Below are positions 1-10,738 of a stretch of DNA of 64,000 bases, piece after piece. Position 1 is the stretch's first letter; the number at the start of each line of letters is the position of its first letter. The translations under genes and the position numbers were made by a program. The DNA comes from Achromobacter xylosoxidans A8 (GTDB taxonomy: Bacteria; Pseudomonadota; Gammaproteobacteria; Burkholderiales; Burkholderiaceae_B). Below the pieces are notes generated by a model, which worked only from the letters and a program-made list of their open reading frames with translations, was not told where the DNA came from and did not search any database. The stretch covers positions 992,001-1,056,000 of the forward strand of contig NC_014640.1 in the NCBI RefSeq assembly GCF_000165835.1, written 5' to 3'.

Positions 1-55
1 CGATGCCCGTGCGGTCGGGGCAGGACAGGGTCAGGATGTAGTCGTTGTGCTGCAT
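1..55 (-). CDS. purU: Formyltetrahydrofolate deformylase, N-terminal fragment
   Basis: Only the first 18 codons lie in the window; the gene continues past the left edge. The start is the ATG read from 55 on the minus strand. The peptide begins MQHNDYILTLSCPDRTGI, which is the typical opening of the ACT domain of PurU, the enzyme that hydrolyses 10-formyl-THF to formate and THF. The identification rests on this short stretch alone, but the YILTLSCPDRTGIV pattern is very characteristic. The gene lies downstream of the FAD oxidase gene on the same strand, separated by a GC-rich hairpin region. Confidence 0.8.
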   Translation of the reverse strand, partial: MQHNDYILTLSCPDRTGI

Positions 56-133
56 GGTTCAGGGAAGAGGAGAGAAGGAGAAAAGGGTGATGGCAGTGTA
101 GAGCCCTCCCGCCGGGCCGCCCCAAGGGAGGGC

Positions 134-183
134 AGCCCCCTCGGGGGGCAGCAAGCACGCGCAGCGTGTGCGGCGTGGGGGCT
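134..183. repeat. GC-rich nested hairpin of an intergenic repeat type
   Basis: AGCCCCC at 134-140 pairs with GGGGGCT at 177-183. Inside it CACGC (156-160) pairs with GCGTG (164-168) around GCA. The layout (a run of C, a run of G, then a small hairpin looped on GCA) resembles the tandem units at 35086-35230, so both probably belong to one dispersed intergenic repeat type. It sits between the end of the FAD oxidase gene and purU and could act as a transcription or mRNA-processing signal. Confidence 0.5.
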
Positions 184-190
184 ATCCGGC

Positions 191-1821
<1,631 letters not shown>

Positions 1822-1861
1822 GCAATCGTTGGTTGGGGGCGGGCGCGCGCGGCGCCCGGCA

Positions 1862-2491
1862 TCAAGGCGACAGACGTTCGATCTTCCAGCCCTGGCCGTC
1901 CGCGACATAGCGCAGGCGGTCATGCAGGCGTGAAGGCCTGCCTTGCCAGAATTCGAAGGCGGTGGGCTTCAGGCGGTAGCCGCCCCAGTGCGGCGGGCGC
2001 GGCGGCTGTTCGCCGAAGCGCTCGCGGAACTCCTGTTCGCGGGCTTCCAGCTCTTCACGGGTGATGGGCTGGCTCTGGCGCGAGGCCCAGGCGCCGATGC
2101 GCGAACCGGCGGGCCGGCTGTGGTAGTAGGCGTCCGACTCGTCGTCGGCCACTTTTTCGACCACGCCCTCGATCCGGACCTGGCGTTCCAGCGGCTGCCA
2201 GAAGAACAGCAGGCCGGCGCGGGGCTCGGCCTGCAGGTCCAGGCCCTTGCGGGATTCGTAATTGGTGAAGAACGTGAACCCGCGCTCGTCAAAGCCCTTG
2301 ATCAGGACGATGCGCGCACTGGGCTGGCCGCTGGCGTCCACCGTGGCCAAGGTCATGGCGTTGGGCTCGGGCACCTTGGCGGCTAGGGCCTCGTCGAACC
2401 AGCGGGTGAATTGCTCGAACGGGGAGGCCGCGGCCTGGCCTTCGAGCAGCACGTTCTTGTCGTAGCTTTGACGCAGATCAGAGACGGACAT
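1862..2491 (-). CDS. pdxH: Pyridoxamine 5'-phosphate oxidase
   Basis: A 209-residue PdxH, the FMN enzyme that oxidises pyridoxamine- and pyridoxine-5'-phosphate to pyridoxal phosphate. Visible family marks are [20 protein letters not shown] near 55-75 (FMN phosphate contact), the [10 protein letters not shown]...[11 protein letters not shown] segment, and the C-terminal PPHWGGYRL...[13 protein letters not shown] block ending in RLSP. The length is normal for the family. It follows chaC on the same strand after 105 nt and is followed 40 nt later by the flavin reductase gene. Confidence 0.97.
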   Translation of the reverse strand: MSVSDLRQSYDKNVLLEGQAAASPFEQFTRWFDEALAAKVPEPNAMTLATVDASGQPSARIVLIKGFDERGFTFFTNYESRKGLDLQAEPRAGLLFFWQPLERQVRIEGVVEKVADDESDAYYHSRPAGSRIGAWASRQSQPITREELEAREQEFRERFGEQPPRPPHWGGYRLKPTAFEFWQGRPSRLHDRLRYVADGQGWKIERLSP

Positions 2492-2527
2492 GGGGCTAGT
2501 AGTTCAGCGTTGATAACAAGGAGTTTA

Positions 2528-2546
2528 TACCGCCTGGGAGGCGGTA
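2528..2546. other. Short perfect hairpin between chaC and pdxH
   Basis: TACCGCC (2528-2534) and GGCGGTA (2540-2546) form a 7-bp stem around a 5-nt loop, in the 105-nt gap between chaC and pdxH on the minus strand. There is no run of T on the downstream side, so it is not a standard intrinsic terminator. It could be an operator or an mRNA-stabilising hairpin in the pdxH leader. Confidence 0.3.
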
Positions 2547-2596
2547 CCCTTATTGACCCCGCTCAGGGCGCAGGCAAGATTTTTCGGGCGCGCGCC

Positions 2597-3259
2597 TCAG
2601 GCGCCTTCCGGCAGGACATGCCCGTCCAGCTCCAGCCGGCGCGCGATGGCGTCCAGGCGGGCGTCATGGATGCCCGCGGCGCGTAGCGCCTGGGCGGTCT
2701 GCACCACGTATTCGGTGCAGGGGCCGTAGCGTCCTGCGGCCCGGCGCACGATGGCCAGCAGCTCGGGCTCGGGCAGGGCGCGGATGTAGGCCGGGTTGTC
2801 CCGGTTCATGATGAAGACCAGCGCCCGGACGGTGCCGGTCTCGGTGCTGCAATTGATCCAGCGCGGCAGGTAGGCGCCGGTGGACATTTCCCGCTCCCAG
2901 AGCGCGGGGAAATAAGTCGGCACCTGCTGGCCCGCCAGGCGGTAGACCACCCCCCGGCAGGAGCCGCCCCGGTCCAGGCCGAACACCAGGCCCGGGCATT
3001 CCGGCGTGCCGCGGTTGACTCGCGACCACAGGCACAGCGCCCGATGGTGGCCGCGCAGGGTCGCCAGCCGGCGCTCCACGAAGTCGAAATCGGGGCGCCA
3101 GATCAGGGAGCCGTAGCCGTATACCCACACGTCTTCGCCGGATTGCCAGTGGCGCAGGGCCTCGTCCAGCGATTCCTGCCGCTCTTGCGGAGTCCAGAGG
3201 CGAAAGGGCAGGCTGGCGCCGGCGTTGCCGGCGGCGGGAGGAGAGGACTGCATGTTCAC
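2597..3259 (-). CDS. chaC: Glutathione-specific gamma-glutamylcyclotransferase
   Basis: A 220-residue ChaC-family enzyme, which breaks glutathione into 5-oxoproline and Cys-Gly in the cytoplasm. The family signature YGYGSLIWRPDF lies near residues 48-59, and REMSTGAYLPRW near 130 carries the conserved Glu expected to act as catalytic acid/base. A second in-frame ATG two codons later is an alternative start. It begins 3 nt before the MFS transporter gene ends, counting along the minus strand, so the two are probably co-transcribed. Confidence 0.9.
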   Translation of the reverse strand: MNMQSSPPAAGNAGASLPFRLWTPQERQESLDEALRHWQSGEDVWVYGYGSLIWRPDFDFVERRLATLRGHHRALCLWSRVNRGTPECPGLVFGLDRGGSCRGVVYRLAGQQVPTYFPALWEREMSTGAYLPRWINCSTETGTVRALVFIMNRDNPAYIRALPEPELLAIVRRAAGRYGPCTEYVVQTAQALRAAGIHDARLDAIARRLELDGHVLPEGA

Positions 3260-3261
3260 GG

Positions 3262-4470
3262 CTACGGTTTACGGTCGGATTCGATCGGGGGATTGCGGTT
3301 GGCCCAGCCTCCGGCCATCAGGGCCACGGAATAGGCCCAGAAGAGAGGGGCAACGCCAATTACCGCACCGAGCGCGCCGAAGGTCAACGGCAGGGAGACT
3401 TGCGAACCGTTGATCAAGGCCATCCGCAGGCCCACGGCCTCGGCGGCCCGGCCCGGCGGGGAGTGCTGGTGCAGCAGGGAGAGCATGCTCGGCTGGCAGC
3501 AGCCCAGGGCCAGGCCGAGGATGAAAGACAGCACGATCAGGACGTTAACGTCGGTGAACAGCGGATAAAGCATGAAATCGATGGCGGCCGTCGCCATCGC
3601 TACCCGCACCAGCGTCCAGGACCGCACGCGGCGCTGAATGAAGGGCAATATCAGGCGGATAACGAAAGTAGCCGCCGCGAAGGACGCAAGAATGATGCCG
3701 ATCGTGGTCGCCGACAGGCCGATGGCGACGCCGAAAATGGGCACGACGAACAAATGGGTGTCCCATGCGCCGGACAAAATCGTGTTGACCATCAAGATGC
3801 GGCGCAATGCCGGCACTTCCAGCAATTCAGTAACGCGCCGCTTTTCAGCCTCTTTTTTGCCTGACAGCTGCGAATCGACTGCCTTCAATTGGTGACGCAA
3901 GGCATAAAGTCCGCCCGCCGAAAGCAGTGGACCCATGGTCAGCAGGCCGAACGCCATGCGCGTGCCCAGATGGTCGATCGCCAGGCCGGCGATCAATGGT
4001 CCCGAAAATCCGGATCCCGCCAGCGCCAGCGACATGAAGGAGAAATTGCGCAGCCGTTGCGCCGGTTCGGCATGGCCCAGCAGGTCTTGCGTGGCGACCT
4101 GATGCAGCATGAAGCCGATGCCGATGCAACAGGACGCAATAAGCAGGGCGAACTGGGTCTGGGAGATGAAGGGCAGCGCGGTACCCGCAGCGACCAGGGA
4201 AGTGCCGATGACCAGAGGCCGCACGATACCGACCCGGTCGACCCAGCGGCCGGCGCGGACCGAAAACAGCATGGGCAGCACGGCGAACACCGCGACCAGC
4301 GTGCCGACCTTGAAGGTCGACAGCCCCATTTGCAGCGCGGTGAGCGAGACAGTGATCCGTCCCCCTGTCAGCGCCACATGATTCATCATGGCCAGGAGGC
4401 ACAAAAGCACCGCCCCGGAAAACTCCGGGGAACCAGGTGGCGAAGAGGGGGATCTATGAGAAGTGGACAC
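3262..4470 (-). CDS. MFS transporter
   Basis: A 402-residue, very hydrophobic major facilitator protein with about twelve predicted membrane segments. The RAGRWVDRVG loop after the second or third helix fits the MFS cytoplasmic motif (GxxaDrxGrr). The family mostly moves sugars, drugs or organic acids by proton coupling; nothing in the sequence fixes the substrate. The first 18 residues are Ser/Pro-rich, so the true start could be slightly further in. chaC follows directly, and the efflux operon starts 410 nt away on the other strand. Confidence 0.85.
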   Translation of the reverse strand: MSTSHRSPSSPPGSPEFSGAVLLCLLAMMNHVALTGGRITVSLTALQMGLSTFKVGTLVAVFAVLPMLFSVRAGRWVDRVGIVRPLVIGTSLVAAGTALPFISQTQFALLIASCCIGIGFMLHQVATQDLLGHAEPAQRLRNFSFMSLALAGSGFSGPLIAGLAIDHLGTRMAFGLLTMGPLLSAGGLYALRHQLKAVDSQLSGKKEAEKRRVTELLEVPALRRILMVNTILSGAWDTHLFVVPIFGVAIGLSATTIGIILASFAAATFVIRLILPFIQRRVRSWTLVRVAMATAAIDFMLYPLFTDVNVLIVLSFILGLALGCCQPSMLSLLHQHSPPGRAAEAVGLRMALINGSQVSLPLTFGALGAVIGVAPLFWAYSVALMAGGWANRNPPIESDRKP

Positions 4471-4880
4471 GGATACGGCTTAACTGCGTTCATTCTGGCC
4501 ATATCGTCGCCCTATGTCGAGGCAAGGCTGTTCCGCAGCGCCGCAAACAGATATTGGCGCCAATCGCACGATAGCGGCCATCTAGGGGCGAAGTCGCATG
4601 CTTATTGCGCAAGATGGCGGCACGTTCGCCGCATCTGCGGACTAGGGGTTTGATGGGCGCCGGACAAAGCGTTGTATCGTTCATGCAACGGAACAATCGG
4701 GCGGGCCTTGACGTTCCGCCCCGCTTTACTGTTTTTCACCGTTTCGCCACAGATCGTCGATGGTTCTGGCGGGCGAGACGTTTAGGATGAGCAGGCATCG
4801 TGGGCAAGATCGCTTGCCTGGTCCGCAATTCGCAATACCGGCGCCGGTCCCGAGAGACGGCGCCACATCCGGCAGGTTCA
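4471..4880. other. Divergent intergenic region, no gene seen
   Basis: This 410-nt stretch separates the MFS gene (minus) from macA (plus) and must hold promoters for both. I see no convincing coding frame in either direction. A small stem at 4613-4635 (GCGGC/GCCGC with an outer GAT/ATC and a bulged G) is the only clear structure. I could not pick a convincing -35/-10 pair by eye. Confidence 0.5.
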
Positions 4881-6065
4881 ATGAAAAAGTCCCGCAGCAA
4901 GTTCAAGCGCTACTCCCTGATCGCTGTTTTGCTCCTGTTAGCCGTGTTCGGCGTGCGCGCCGCGTTTTTTTCCGCGCCGCCGCCGCCCACTTTCGCCGTG
5001 GCCGAAGTCACCCGCGCCAATCTTGAGGATAGTGTCCTGGCCAGCGGCACCATCGACGCCATTGAGCGCGTCAGTGTGGGCGCGCAGGCCACCGGCCAGT
5101 TGAAATCCCTGAAAGTGGCGTTGGGCGACCGCGTCAAGAAGGGCCAACTGGTCGCCGAGATCGACGACATGACCCAGCAGAACGAACTGCGCAACGCCGA
5201 GGCCGCCCTGCAGACCCGGCGCGCCGAGCGGGCCGCCAAGGTCGCCATGCTGAAGCAGGCCGAGCTTGCCTTCCGCCGCCAGCGGCAGATGCTGGCGGCC
5301 GACGCCAGCTCGCGCGAGTCCTATGAGAGCGCCGAGGCCACGCTGGGGGTGACCCGCGCCGAAATCGCGTCGTTGGACGCGCAGATCGCGCAAGCCGAGA
5401 TCCAGGTCGACACCGCCCGCGTCAATCTGGGCTACACCCGCATCGTCTCGCCCATCGACGGCATGGTGGTGGCGGTGGTCACCAAGGAAGGCCAGACCGT
5501 CAACTCGATCCAGAGCGCACCCACCATCATCAAGGTGGCCCAGGTCGACACCATGACCATCAAGGCGCAGATCTCGGAGGCCGATGTGACCCGCGTGAAG
5601 CCGGGCCTGCCGGTGTACTTCACCATCCTGGGCGAGCCCGACGAGCGCTACCGCGCGCAGCTGCGCGCGGTGGAACCGGCGCCGGACTCGGTGCAGAAAG
5701 ACGACGCGACGGCTTCCCTGACCGGTTCGGCCAGCGGCAGCTCCACCACCGCCGCGGTCTACTACAACGGCCTGTTCGACGTGCCCAACCCGGACGAGAA
5801 GCTGCGCATCTCCATGACCGCCCAGGTCTTCATCGTGCTGGGCGAAGCCAAGGACACCGTCGTGGTGCCGTCCTCGGCGCTGGGCAAGCGCGGCGAGGAC
5901 GGCCGCTACGCCGTGCGCGTGGTCCTGAAGGACAACAAGACCGAAACGCGCCAGGTCCGGATCGGCATGAACAACAACGTCCAGGCGCAGGTGCTGGAAG
6001 GGCTGGAGGTGGGCGAGCGCGTTGTGGCGGCGGACGCCGCGCCGGCCGTGGCGCCGGGAGCCTGA
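4881..6065 (+). CDS. macA: Periplasmic adaptor of a MacAB-type efflux pump
   Basis: A 394-residue HlyD/MacA-family membrane-fusion protein. A short basic N-terminus is followed by one membrane anchor (about residues 10-27). Then come the first half of the barrel-sandwich domain ([30 protein letters not shown]), an alpha-helical coiled-coil hairpin rich in Ala, Glu and Arg (about 95-185), the second half ([15 protein letters not shown]) and beta-barrel domains. I chose the ATG at 4881, directly before the basic-plus-hydrophobic anchor, over an upstream GTG at 4800 that adds an unlikely leader. It is separated by a single nt from macB. Confidence 0.93.
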   Translation: MKKSRSKFKRYSLIAVLLLLAVFGVRAAFFSAPPPPTFAVAEVTRANLEDSVLASGTIDAIERVSVGAQATGQLKSLKVALGDRVKKGQLVAEIDDMTQQNELRNAEAALQTRRAERAAKVAMLKQAELAFRRQRQMLAADASSRESYESAEATLGVTRAEIASLDAQIAQAEIQVDTARVNLGYTRIVSPIDGMVVAVVTKEGQTVNSIQSAPTIIKVAQVDTMTIKAQISEADVTRVKPGLPVYFTILGEPDERYRAQLRAVEPAPDSVQKDDATASLTGSASGSSTTAAVYYNGLFDVPNPDEKLRISMTAQVFIVLGEAKDTVVVPSSALGKRGEDGRYAVRVVLKDNKTETRQVRIGMNNNVQAQVLEGLEVGERVVAADAAPAVAPGA

Positions 6066-6066
6066 C

Positions 6067-8025
6067 ATGAGCGGGCCTCTGATCTCGCTGACGGGCGTAC
6101 GCCGCGAGTTTCCCGCGGGCGAGCAGACCATCGCGGTCCTGAAGGACATCAACCTGACCATCGAGGCCGGCGAGATGGTGGCGATCGTGGGCGCGTCCGG
6201 TTCGGGCAAGTCCACGCTCATGAACATCCTGGGCTGCCTGGACCGCCCGACCCGCGGCGAGTACCGGGTCGACGGGCGCAGCACGGGCGAGCTGGATCCG
6301 GACGAACTGGCTGAATTGCGCCGCGAACATTTCGGCTTCATCTTCCAGCGCTATCACCTGCTGTCGGACCTGACGGCGCAGGGCAACGTCGAGGTGCCGG
6401 CCGTCTACGCCGGCAAGCGGCGCGAGGCGCGCCTGGCGCGTGCCGACGAACTGCTCAAGCGGCTGGGCTTGGGCGACAGGTCCAGGCACCGTCCCGGCCA
6501 GCTGTCCGGCGGCCAGCAGCAGCGCGTGAGCATCGCGCGGGCGCTGATGAACGGCGGCGACATCATCCTGGCCGACGAGCCGACCGGGGCGCTGGATACG
6601 CACACCGGCCAGGAAGTGCTGCGCATCCTGGAGGAGTTGAACGCCGCCGGCCACACCATCATCATCGTCACGCACGATATGAACGTGGCCCGCCATGCCC
6701 AGCGCATCATCGAGATCAGCGACGGCGAGATCGTCGCCGACAAGCGCAACCCCGATGCGCCGCGGACCGAACGCATCAAGGAAGACGCGCCGGCGCTGGC
6801 CGCGCGGCCTGTCTGGCAGGCCTATCTGGACCGTTGCCGCGAGGCGCTGCGCATGGCGCTCCTGGCCATGAACGCGCACCGGCTGCGCACCTCGCTGACG
6901 ATGCTGGGCATCATCATCGGCATCGCGGCCGTGGTGTCGGTGGTGGCCCTGGGCGAGGGCTCGCGCCGCAAGATCCTGGACGACATCAGCGAAATCGGCA
7001 CCAACACGGTGGAGATCTTTCCCGGCAAGGACTTCGGCGACGAGAAGGCCGTCAACATCCGTACGCTGGTGCCAGCCGACGCCGATGCCCTGGCGCGAGA
7101 ATCCTATGTGGACAGCGTGACGCCGGAAGTTTCCACCAGCAACACGCTGCGCTACCGCAACGTGTCGGTGAACGGCGTGATACAGGGCGTGGGCGAGCAG
7201 TATTTCCGCGTGCGCGCCATCAAGCTGGCCCAGGGCAAGTTCTTCGACGAAACCAGCGTGTTGCGGCGCGCGCAGGAAGTGGTGATCGACGACGCCACCC
7301 GACGCAAGCTGTTCGGCTCGCATACCGAGCCCATCGGGCAGGTGGTGTTCCTGGGATCGATGCCGGCGCGCGTGATCGGGGTGACGCAGAAGAAGGACAC
7401 CGTCTTCGGCAGCAACGACACGCTGAACGTGTGGGTCCCCTATACCACCGCGCTGTCGCGCGTGCTGGGCCAGCAGCATCTGAAGAGCATCACGGTGCGC
7501 GTCAATGACGCTTCGCCGCCCGCCGCGGCGGAGCAGGCCATCGTGCGCGTGCTGACGCGGCGCCACGTGACCAAGGATTTCTTCGTGTTCAACACGGATG
7601 CGATCCGCAAGACGATTGAACGCACCACCGCCACCATGACCTTGCTGGTGTCCATGATCGCGCTGATTTCGCTGATGGTGGGCGGCATCGGCGTGATGAA
7701 CATCATGCTGGTATCGGTGACCGAGCGCACCCGCGAGATCGGCGTGCGCATGGCGGTGGGCGCGCGGCGCAGCGACATCATGCAGCAGTTCCTGATCGAA
7801 GCGGTGCTGGTGTGCCTGATTGGCGGCGCCATCGGCATCGTCCTGTCCTTGGGGCTGGGCGTGCTGGTGTCCAAGGCCACGCGCGGTTCGTTCCAGATGG
7901 TTTATTCCACGGCATCGATGGTGGCGGCATTCAGCTGCTCGACCTTGATCGGTGTGCTTTTTGGCTATTTGCCGGCGCGCAATGCGGCGCGCCTGGATCC
8001 CGTCGAGGCCTTGGCCCGGGAATGA
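6067..8025 (+). CDS. macB: MacB-type ABC exporter, ATPase fused to permease
   Basis: A 652-residue inner-membrane protein with an N-terminal ABC domain (Walker [10 protein letters not shown] at 43-50, signature LSGGQQQRV, Walker B ILADEP). A membrane helix at about 275-300, a large periplasmic MacB domain and three C-terminal helices of the FtsX/MacB type follow. MacB homodimers work as mechanotransmission pumps that drive macrolides, peptides or siderophores from the periplasm through MacA and an outer-membrane channel. All three parts are encoded here in order, so this is a self-contained pump. The cargo cannot be read from the sequence. Confidence 0.95.
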   Translation: MSGPLISLTGVRREFPAGEQTIAVLKDINLTIEAGEMVAIVGASGSGKSTLMNILGCLDRPTRGEYRVDGRSTGELDPDELAELRREHFGFIFQRYHLLSDLTAQGNVEVPAVYAGKRREARLARADELLKRLGLGDRSRHRPGQLSGGQQQRVSIARALMNGGDIILADEPTGALDTHTGQEVLRILEELNAAGHTIIIVTHDMNVARHAQRIIEISDGEIVADKRNPDAPRTERIKEDAPALAARPVWQAYLDRCREALRMALLAMNAHRLRTSLTMLGIIIGIAAVVSVVALGEGSRRKILDDISEIGTNTVEIFPGKDFGDEKAVNIRTLVPADADALARESYVDSVTPEVSTSNTLRYRNVSVNGVIQGVGEQYFRVRAIKLAQGKFFDETSVLRRAQEVVIDDATRRKLFGSHTEPIGQVVFLGSMPARVIGVTQKKDTVFGSNDTLNVWVPYTTALSRVLGQQHLKSITVRVNDASPPAAAEQAIVRVLTRRHVTKDFFVFNTDAIRKTIERTTATMTLLVSMIALISLMVGGIGVMNIMLVSVTERTREIGVRMAVGARRSDIMQQFLIEAVLVCLIGGAIGIVLSLGLGVLVSKATRGSFQMVYSTASMVAAFSCSTLIGVLFGYLPARNAARLDPVEALARE

Positions 8026-9467
8026 GGAAGATGAAAGCGGTTTCCCCGATCTGCAAACCCGCCGTCTTGGCCTTGCTGCTGGCCCTGGGCGGCTGCGGCA
8101 GCCTGCTGCACACCGACTTCGAGCCGCCGTTGACCTCCACGCCCGCGGCCTGGTCTCATGCGCCGGCTGGCAGCGCCCAGCCTGAGCCGCTGGCCGATGG
8201 CGGCGAGTGGTGGCGCAACTTCAGCGATCCTACGCTCAACGGTCTGGTCGATGCCGCACTGGCGCGCAACAACGATCTGGCCGCCGCCGCGATCCGGGTG
8301 CGCCGGGCCCAATACCAGGCAGGGATTACCGAGGACAAGCTGTTGCCGCAACTGGGCGGCAGCGCCGATGTGACGCGCAACCGCAACCTGTACGGCGATC
8401 GAGCTATCTCCCGGACCAATGCGGCGCAGCTCACCGTCAGCTACGAAGTAGACCTGTGGGGCAAGCTGTCCAGCCAGCGCGACGCGGCGCAATGGGACGC
8501 GCTGGCGACCGAGCAGGACCGCCAGAGCGCCGCGTTGTCGCTGGTGGGCACCACCGCCACGCTGTACTGGCAGACCGCCTTCATCAACCAGCGTATCGCC
8601 AGCAGCGCCGAGAGCATCGCCTACGCGCGCAAGACGCAGGACCTGGTGCGGGCGCAATACGCGGCGGGCGGCGCGTCGGCGCTGGAAATGGCCGAGGCCG
8701 AACAGACCGTAGCCAGCCAGGAAGCCGCGCACGCGCTGCTGGTGCAGCAGCGGGTGGAATACGCGAATGCGCTGGCCATTCTGTTCGACGGCCCGCCGGA
8801 CCGCATGATGGCCGATCCCGCACGGCTGCCGCAGTATCCGCTGCCGCAAGCCCGCGCCGGCGTGCCAGCGGAACTGCTGGGCCGCCGCCCCGATCTGCGC
8901 GCCGCCGAGCTGCGGCTGCGCCAGTCCCTGTCCACGGTCGACGCGACCCGCGCCAGCTTCTACCCGCCGTTGACGCTGACCGGCGCGTTGGGAAGTTCGA
9001 GCCCGACGCTGTCCGATGTACTCAAGAACCCGGTCGGTTCGCTGGGCGCGGCGCTGACGCTGCCGTTCCTGCAATGGAACCAGATGCAGCTCAACATCAA
9101 GATCTCCAAGGCCGACTACGAGGAGCGCGTGGTGAACTTCCGGCAGGCGCTGTACCAGGCGATGGCGGATGTCGAGAACGCCTTGTCGAACCGCACCCAG
9201 CTGCGCTTGCAGGGCGAGCAGCTGGACGCGTCGTTGAAGGCGGCGCGCGAGGCTGAGCGGCTGTACGAAGTGCGCTATCGGGCGGGGGCGGTGCCGTTGA
9301 AGGACTGGCTGGATGCGCAGGAGAAGCGGCGGGTGGCTGAGGTTTCCCGGGATGAGAATATGTTGAATCGGTTGGTGAATCAGGTGACGGTTTATCAGGC
9401 GCTTGGTGGGGATGATGATGGTCGAGGCGGTTCGGGAGTTGCTGCTGGCGTTGCGGCGGGTTCTTGA
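8022..9467 (+). CDS. Outer-membrane efflux lipoprotein, NodT/OprM family
   Basis: A 481-residue TolC-like channel subunit. It starts with a lipoprotein signal peptide ending in a lipobox (ALGGC, Cys25). Two repeats of long amphipathic helices with the family's Asn/Asp-Leu-Ala pattern follow ([39 protein letters not shown]). The ATG at 8022 overlaps the macB stop as ATGA, which fixes the start and implies translational coupling; an ATG nine nt later is also possible. It completes the tripartite pump. Its end is only 3 nt from the arm of a structured repeat. Confidence 0.93.
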   Translation: MRKMKAVSPICKPAVLALLLALGGCGSLLHTDFEPPLTSTPAAWSHAPAGSAQPEPLADGGEWWRNFSDPTLNGLVDAALARNNDLAAAAIRVRRAQYQAGITEDKLLPQLGGSADVTRNRNLYGDRAISRTNAAQLTVSYEVDLWGKLSSQRDAAQWDALATEQDRQSAALSLVGTTATLYWQTAFINQRIASSAESIAYARKTQDLVRAQYAAGGASALEMAEAEQTVASQEAAHALLVQQRVEYANALAILFDGPPDRMMADPARLPQYPLPQARAGVPAELLGRRPDLRAAELRLRQSLSTVDATRASFYPPLTLTGALGSSSPTLSDVLKNPVGSLGAALTLPFLQWNQMQLNIKISKADYEERVVNFRQALYQAMADVENALSNRTQLRLQGEQLDASLKAAREAERLYEVRYRAGAVPLKDWLDAQEKRRVAEVSRDENMLNRLVNQVTVYQALGGDDDGRGGSGVAAGVAAGS

Positions 9468-9834
9468 GCCGTCTGGCGCGTCGGGGGCCTGGGGCGCGCG
9501 GGGCAACGATTGCGGTCCGGAGCCTTCGCTCCGGACTGCCCCATCGTCATCCTCGTCCTCGCCTTCGGCGACTCCTACGGATTCCCTCGGGCTTATCGAC
9601 GCCCCGCGCGCCCCAGGCCCCCGACGCGCCAGACTCCACTTTTGAAACTTGACGTCAACTGGGTCGGGCTGGTCTTCGTAGGGTTCTCGCCGACGGTGGG
9701 GATGGGCGGGGATCTTGCGGTGCCCGCCCCAGGCCGGCCGCCCGGGCGGCCTCTTGGGGCTTACGCGGTATCTTGCGGCGGGCGCTGCCGTTGCCGCTGC
9801 TAGTGATGTGGGCTCGTCTGGAGATTGGCGGCGA
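9468..9834. other. Intergenic region largely filled by a structured repeat
   Basis: These 367 nt lie between two convergent genes, the efflux lipoprotein gene and the IclR gene. Almost all of it is accounted for by the repeat described at 9471-9760. The rest ends in a hairpin over the IclR stop codon. Open frames here encode Ser/Pro/Arg-rich low-complexity peptides that also arise from the second repeat copy, so I do not treat them as genes. Confidence 0.6.
9471..9760 (+). repeat. Structured dispersed repeat, copy 1
   Basis: Arms at 9471-9504 and 9601-9634 are perfectly complementary over all 34 nt and enclose exactly 96 nt. Inside lie a 9-bp hairpin (GTCCGGAGC 9515-9523 / GCTCCGGAC 9528-9536, loop CTTC) and a small one (TCGCC/GGCGA, 9559-9571). 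After the right arm come 91 nt including CTTTTGAA and GATCTTGC, then a second hairpin: GCCCCA 9726-9731 with TGGGGC 9755-9760, and GGCCGCC 9736-9742 with GGCGGCC 9745-9751. Copy 2 at 14161-14448 has the same plan with compensatory changes. I do not recognise the family. Confidence 0.85.
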
Positions 9835-9856
9835 CTAGCTGGCGCGGCCAGCTAGT
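9834..9856. terminator. Perfect hairpin over the end of the IclR gene
   Basis: ACTAGCTGGC (9834-9843) and GCCAGCTAGT (9847-9856) form a 10-bp stem with a 3-nt loop. The structure overlaps the stop codon and last codons of the minus-strand IclR gene. There is no T run after it, so a terminator role is only a guess. Confidence 0.35.
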
Positions 9857-10635
9857 TCGGCCTCGATCTGCGTGACTGCGTCGGTGAGGTAGCCGGCAAC
9901 CAAAGTGCTGCGATTCTGGTCCAGGCGGGCTGCGATCGCCGTGACGCTGATCGCGCCGACCGGGGCGCCATCCGGTTGGCGTATCGGGACGGCCACCGTT
10001 CTGACGCCGGGGATCTCGAGCGCGTCCTTGATGACGTATCCGCGTGCGCGCGCTTCAGCCAGATCGCGCTGCAGTTCCTCGGGGCTGTAGCGCGGGAACC
10101 GTTCTTTACTGCGGGCGTCATTGATATCGCAGATTCTTTGCGCTTCGGACTCGGACAGGGCGGACAGGATCGCCAGGCTGCCGCCGCCCACCGTAAGCGG
10201 TCGGCGGCGGCCGACATCCAGGATCAGGGCCTTGATCGGAAAGCTTCCCTCGGCTCGATCCATGCAGACGCCGTCGAACTTGGAGCGCTCGATGAGAAAG
10301 ACCGTATCGCCGGTCTGTTCCGCCAACACTCTCAAGTACGGATGGCATACGTCTCGAACGGCCATTCGCGGCGCGGCGGCAAGGCCCATTTCGTACATGG
10401 CGGCGCCAAGAAAATAGCGCTTGCTGGCGGCGTCCTGCCGCAGCATTCCTTCACTGAGCAAGCCTTGCAGGATGCGATGGACAGTGGGCTTCTCGATCTC
10501 ACTCATTCTGTGCAGGTCGGTCAGTCGCAATCCCGTCCGGTTGTGCGTCGTGATCAGGCGCAGCAGCGCCATGGCGCGCCGAAGGGCCTGCGTGCCTGTG
10601 GCCGACTCGCGATCAGAAGGGGGCGGTTTTGGCAT
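9835..10635 (-). CDS. IclR-family transcriptional regulator
   Basis: A 266-residue IclR-type regulator. The N-terminal winged helix-turn-helix covers about residues 15-80 (ALRRAMALLRLITTHNR...LTDLHRMSEIEKPTVHRILQGLL), and the rest is the GAF-like effector domain (RMAVRDVCHPYLRVLAEQTGDTVFL...). I start it at the ATG at 10635; an upstream ATG at 10677 would add 14 unrelated residues. It is divergent from two CoA-transferase genes about 100 nt away and most likely controls them. A TCCA-ATATA-TGGA box in the shared gap resembles the perfect box upstream of the other IclR gene in this window. Confidence 0.92.
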   Translation of the reverse strand: MPKPPPSDRESATGTQALRRAMALLRLITTHNRTGLRLTDLHRMSEIEKPTVHRILQGLLSEGMLRQDAASKRYFLGAAMYEMGLAAAPRMAVRDVCHPYLRVLAEQTGDTVFLIERSKFDGVCMDRAEGSFPIKALILDVGRRRPLTVGGGSLAILSALSESEAQRICDINDARSKERFPRYSPEELQRDLAEARARGYVIKDALEIPGVRTVAVPIRQPDGAPVGAISVTAIAARLDQNRSTLVAGYLTDAVTQIEAELAGRAS

Positions 10636-10723
10636 TTTCAATATATGGACCAAATTCCAAAGGCCAAGCATACCCAATCCACGAGGTACTGCGTAGAGTC
10701 TGCTCGTCCGCTCGTTAATGATG

Positions 10724-10738
10724 AGTCCAATATATGGA
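10724..10738. promoter_or_regulatory. Candidate IclR-type operator
   Basis: The stretch has arms TCCA and TGGA around a 5-nt AT-rich centre, and runs into the ATG (10734) of the first CoA-transferase gene. The 10-nt core CAATATATGG occurs again at 10639-10648, next to the start of the divergent IclR gene. The layout fits one regulator acting on both promoters. The inverted repeat TGTCCA-n5-TGGACA at 26234-26250, upstream of a second IclR gene, has the same form. Confidence 0.5.

Noticed and set aside
4490..4696. A 68-codon minus-strand frame upstream of the MFS gene
   Set aside because: It has no ribosome site and no family resemblance, and it overlaps the region where promoters are expected.
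4708..4732. TTGACG followed by TACTGT as a promoter for macA
   Set aside because: The spacing is only 13 nt, too short for a normal sigma-70 promoter.
5830..7566. A 578-codon minus-strand frame across the macA-macB junction
   Set aside because: It spans two confirmed plus-strand genes, is His/Arg/Gln-rich and shows no domain.
9471..9634. Long inverted repeat as the ends of an insertion sequence
   Set aside because: The arms enclose only 96 nt with no transposase, and I see no flanking target duplication by eye. A small non-autonomous element remains possible.
9510..9803. Small open frames in the intergenic repeat (peptides starting RSGAFAPDCP) that recur in the second copy
   Set aside because: The similarity comes from the shared repeat. 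The changes between copies keep base pairing rather than protein sequence, and no ribosome site is evident.
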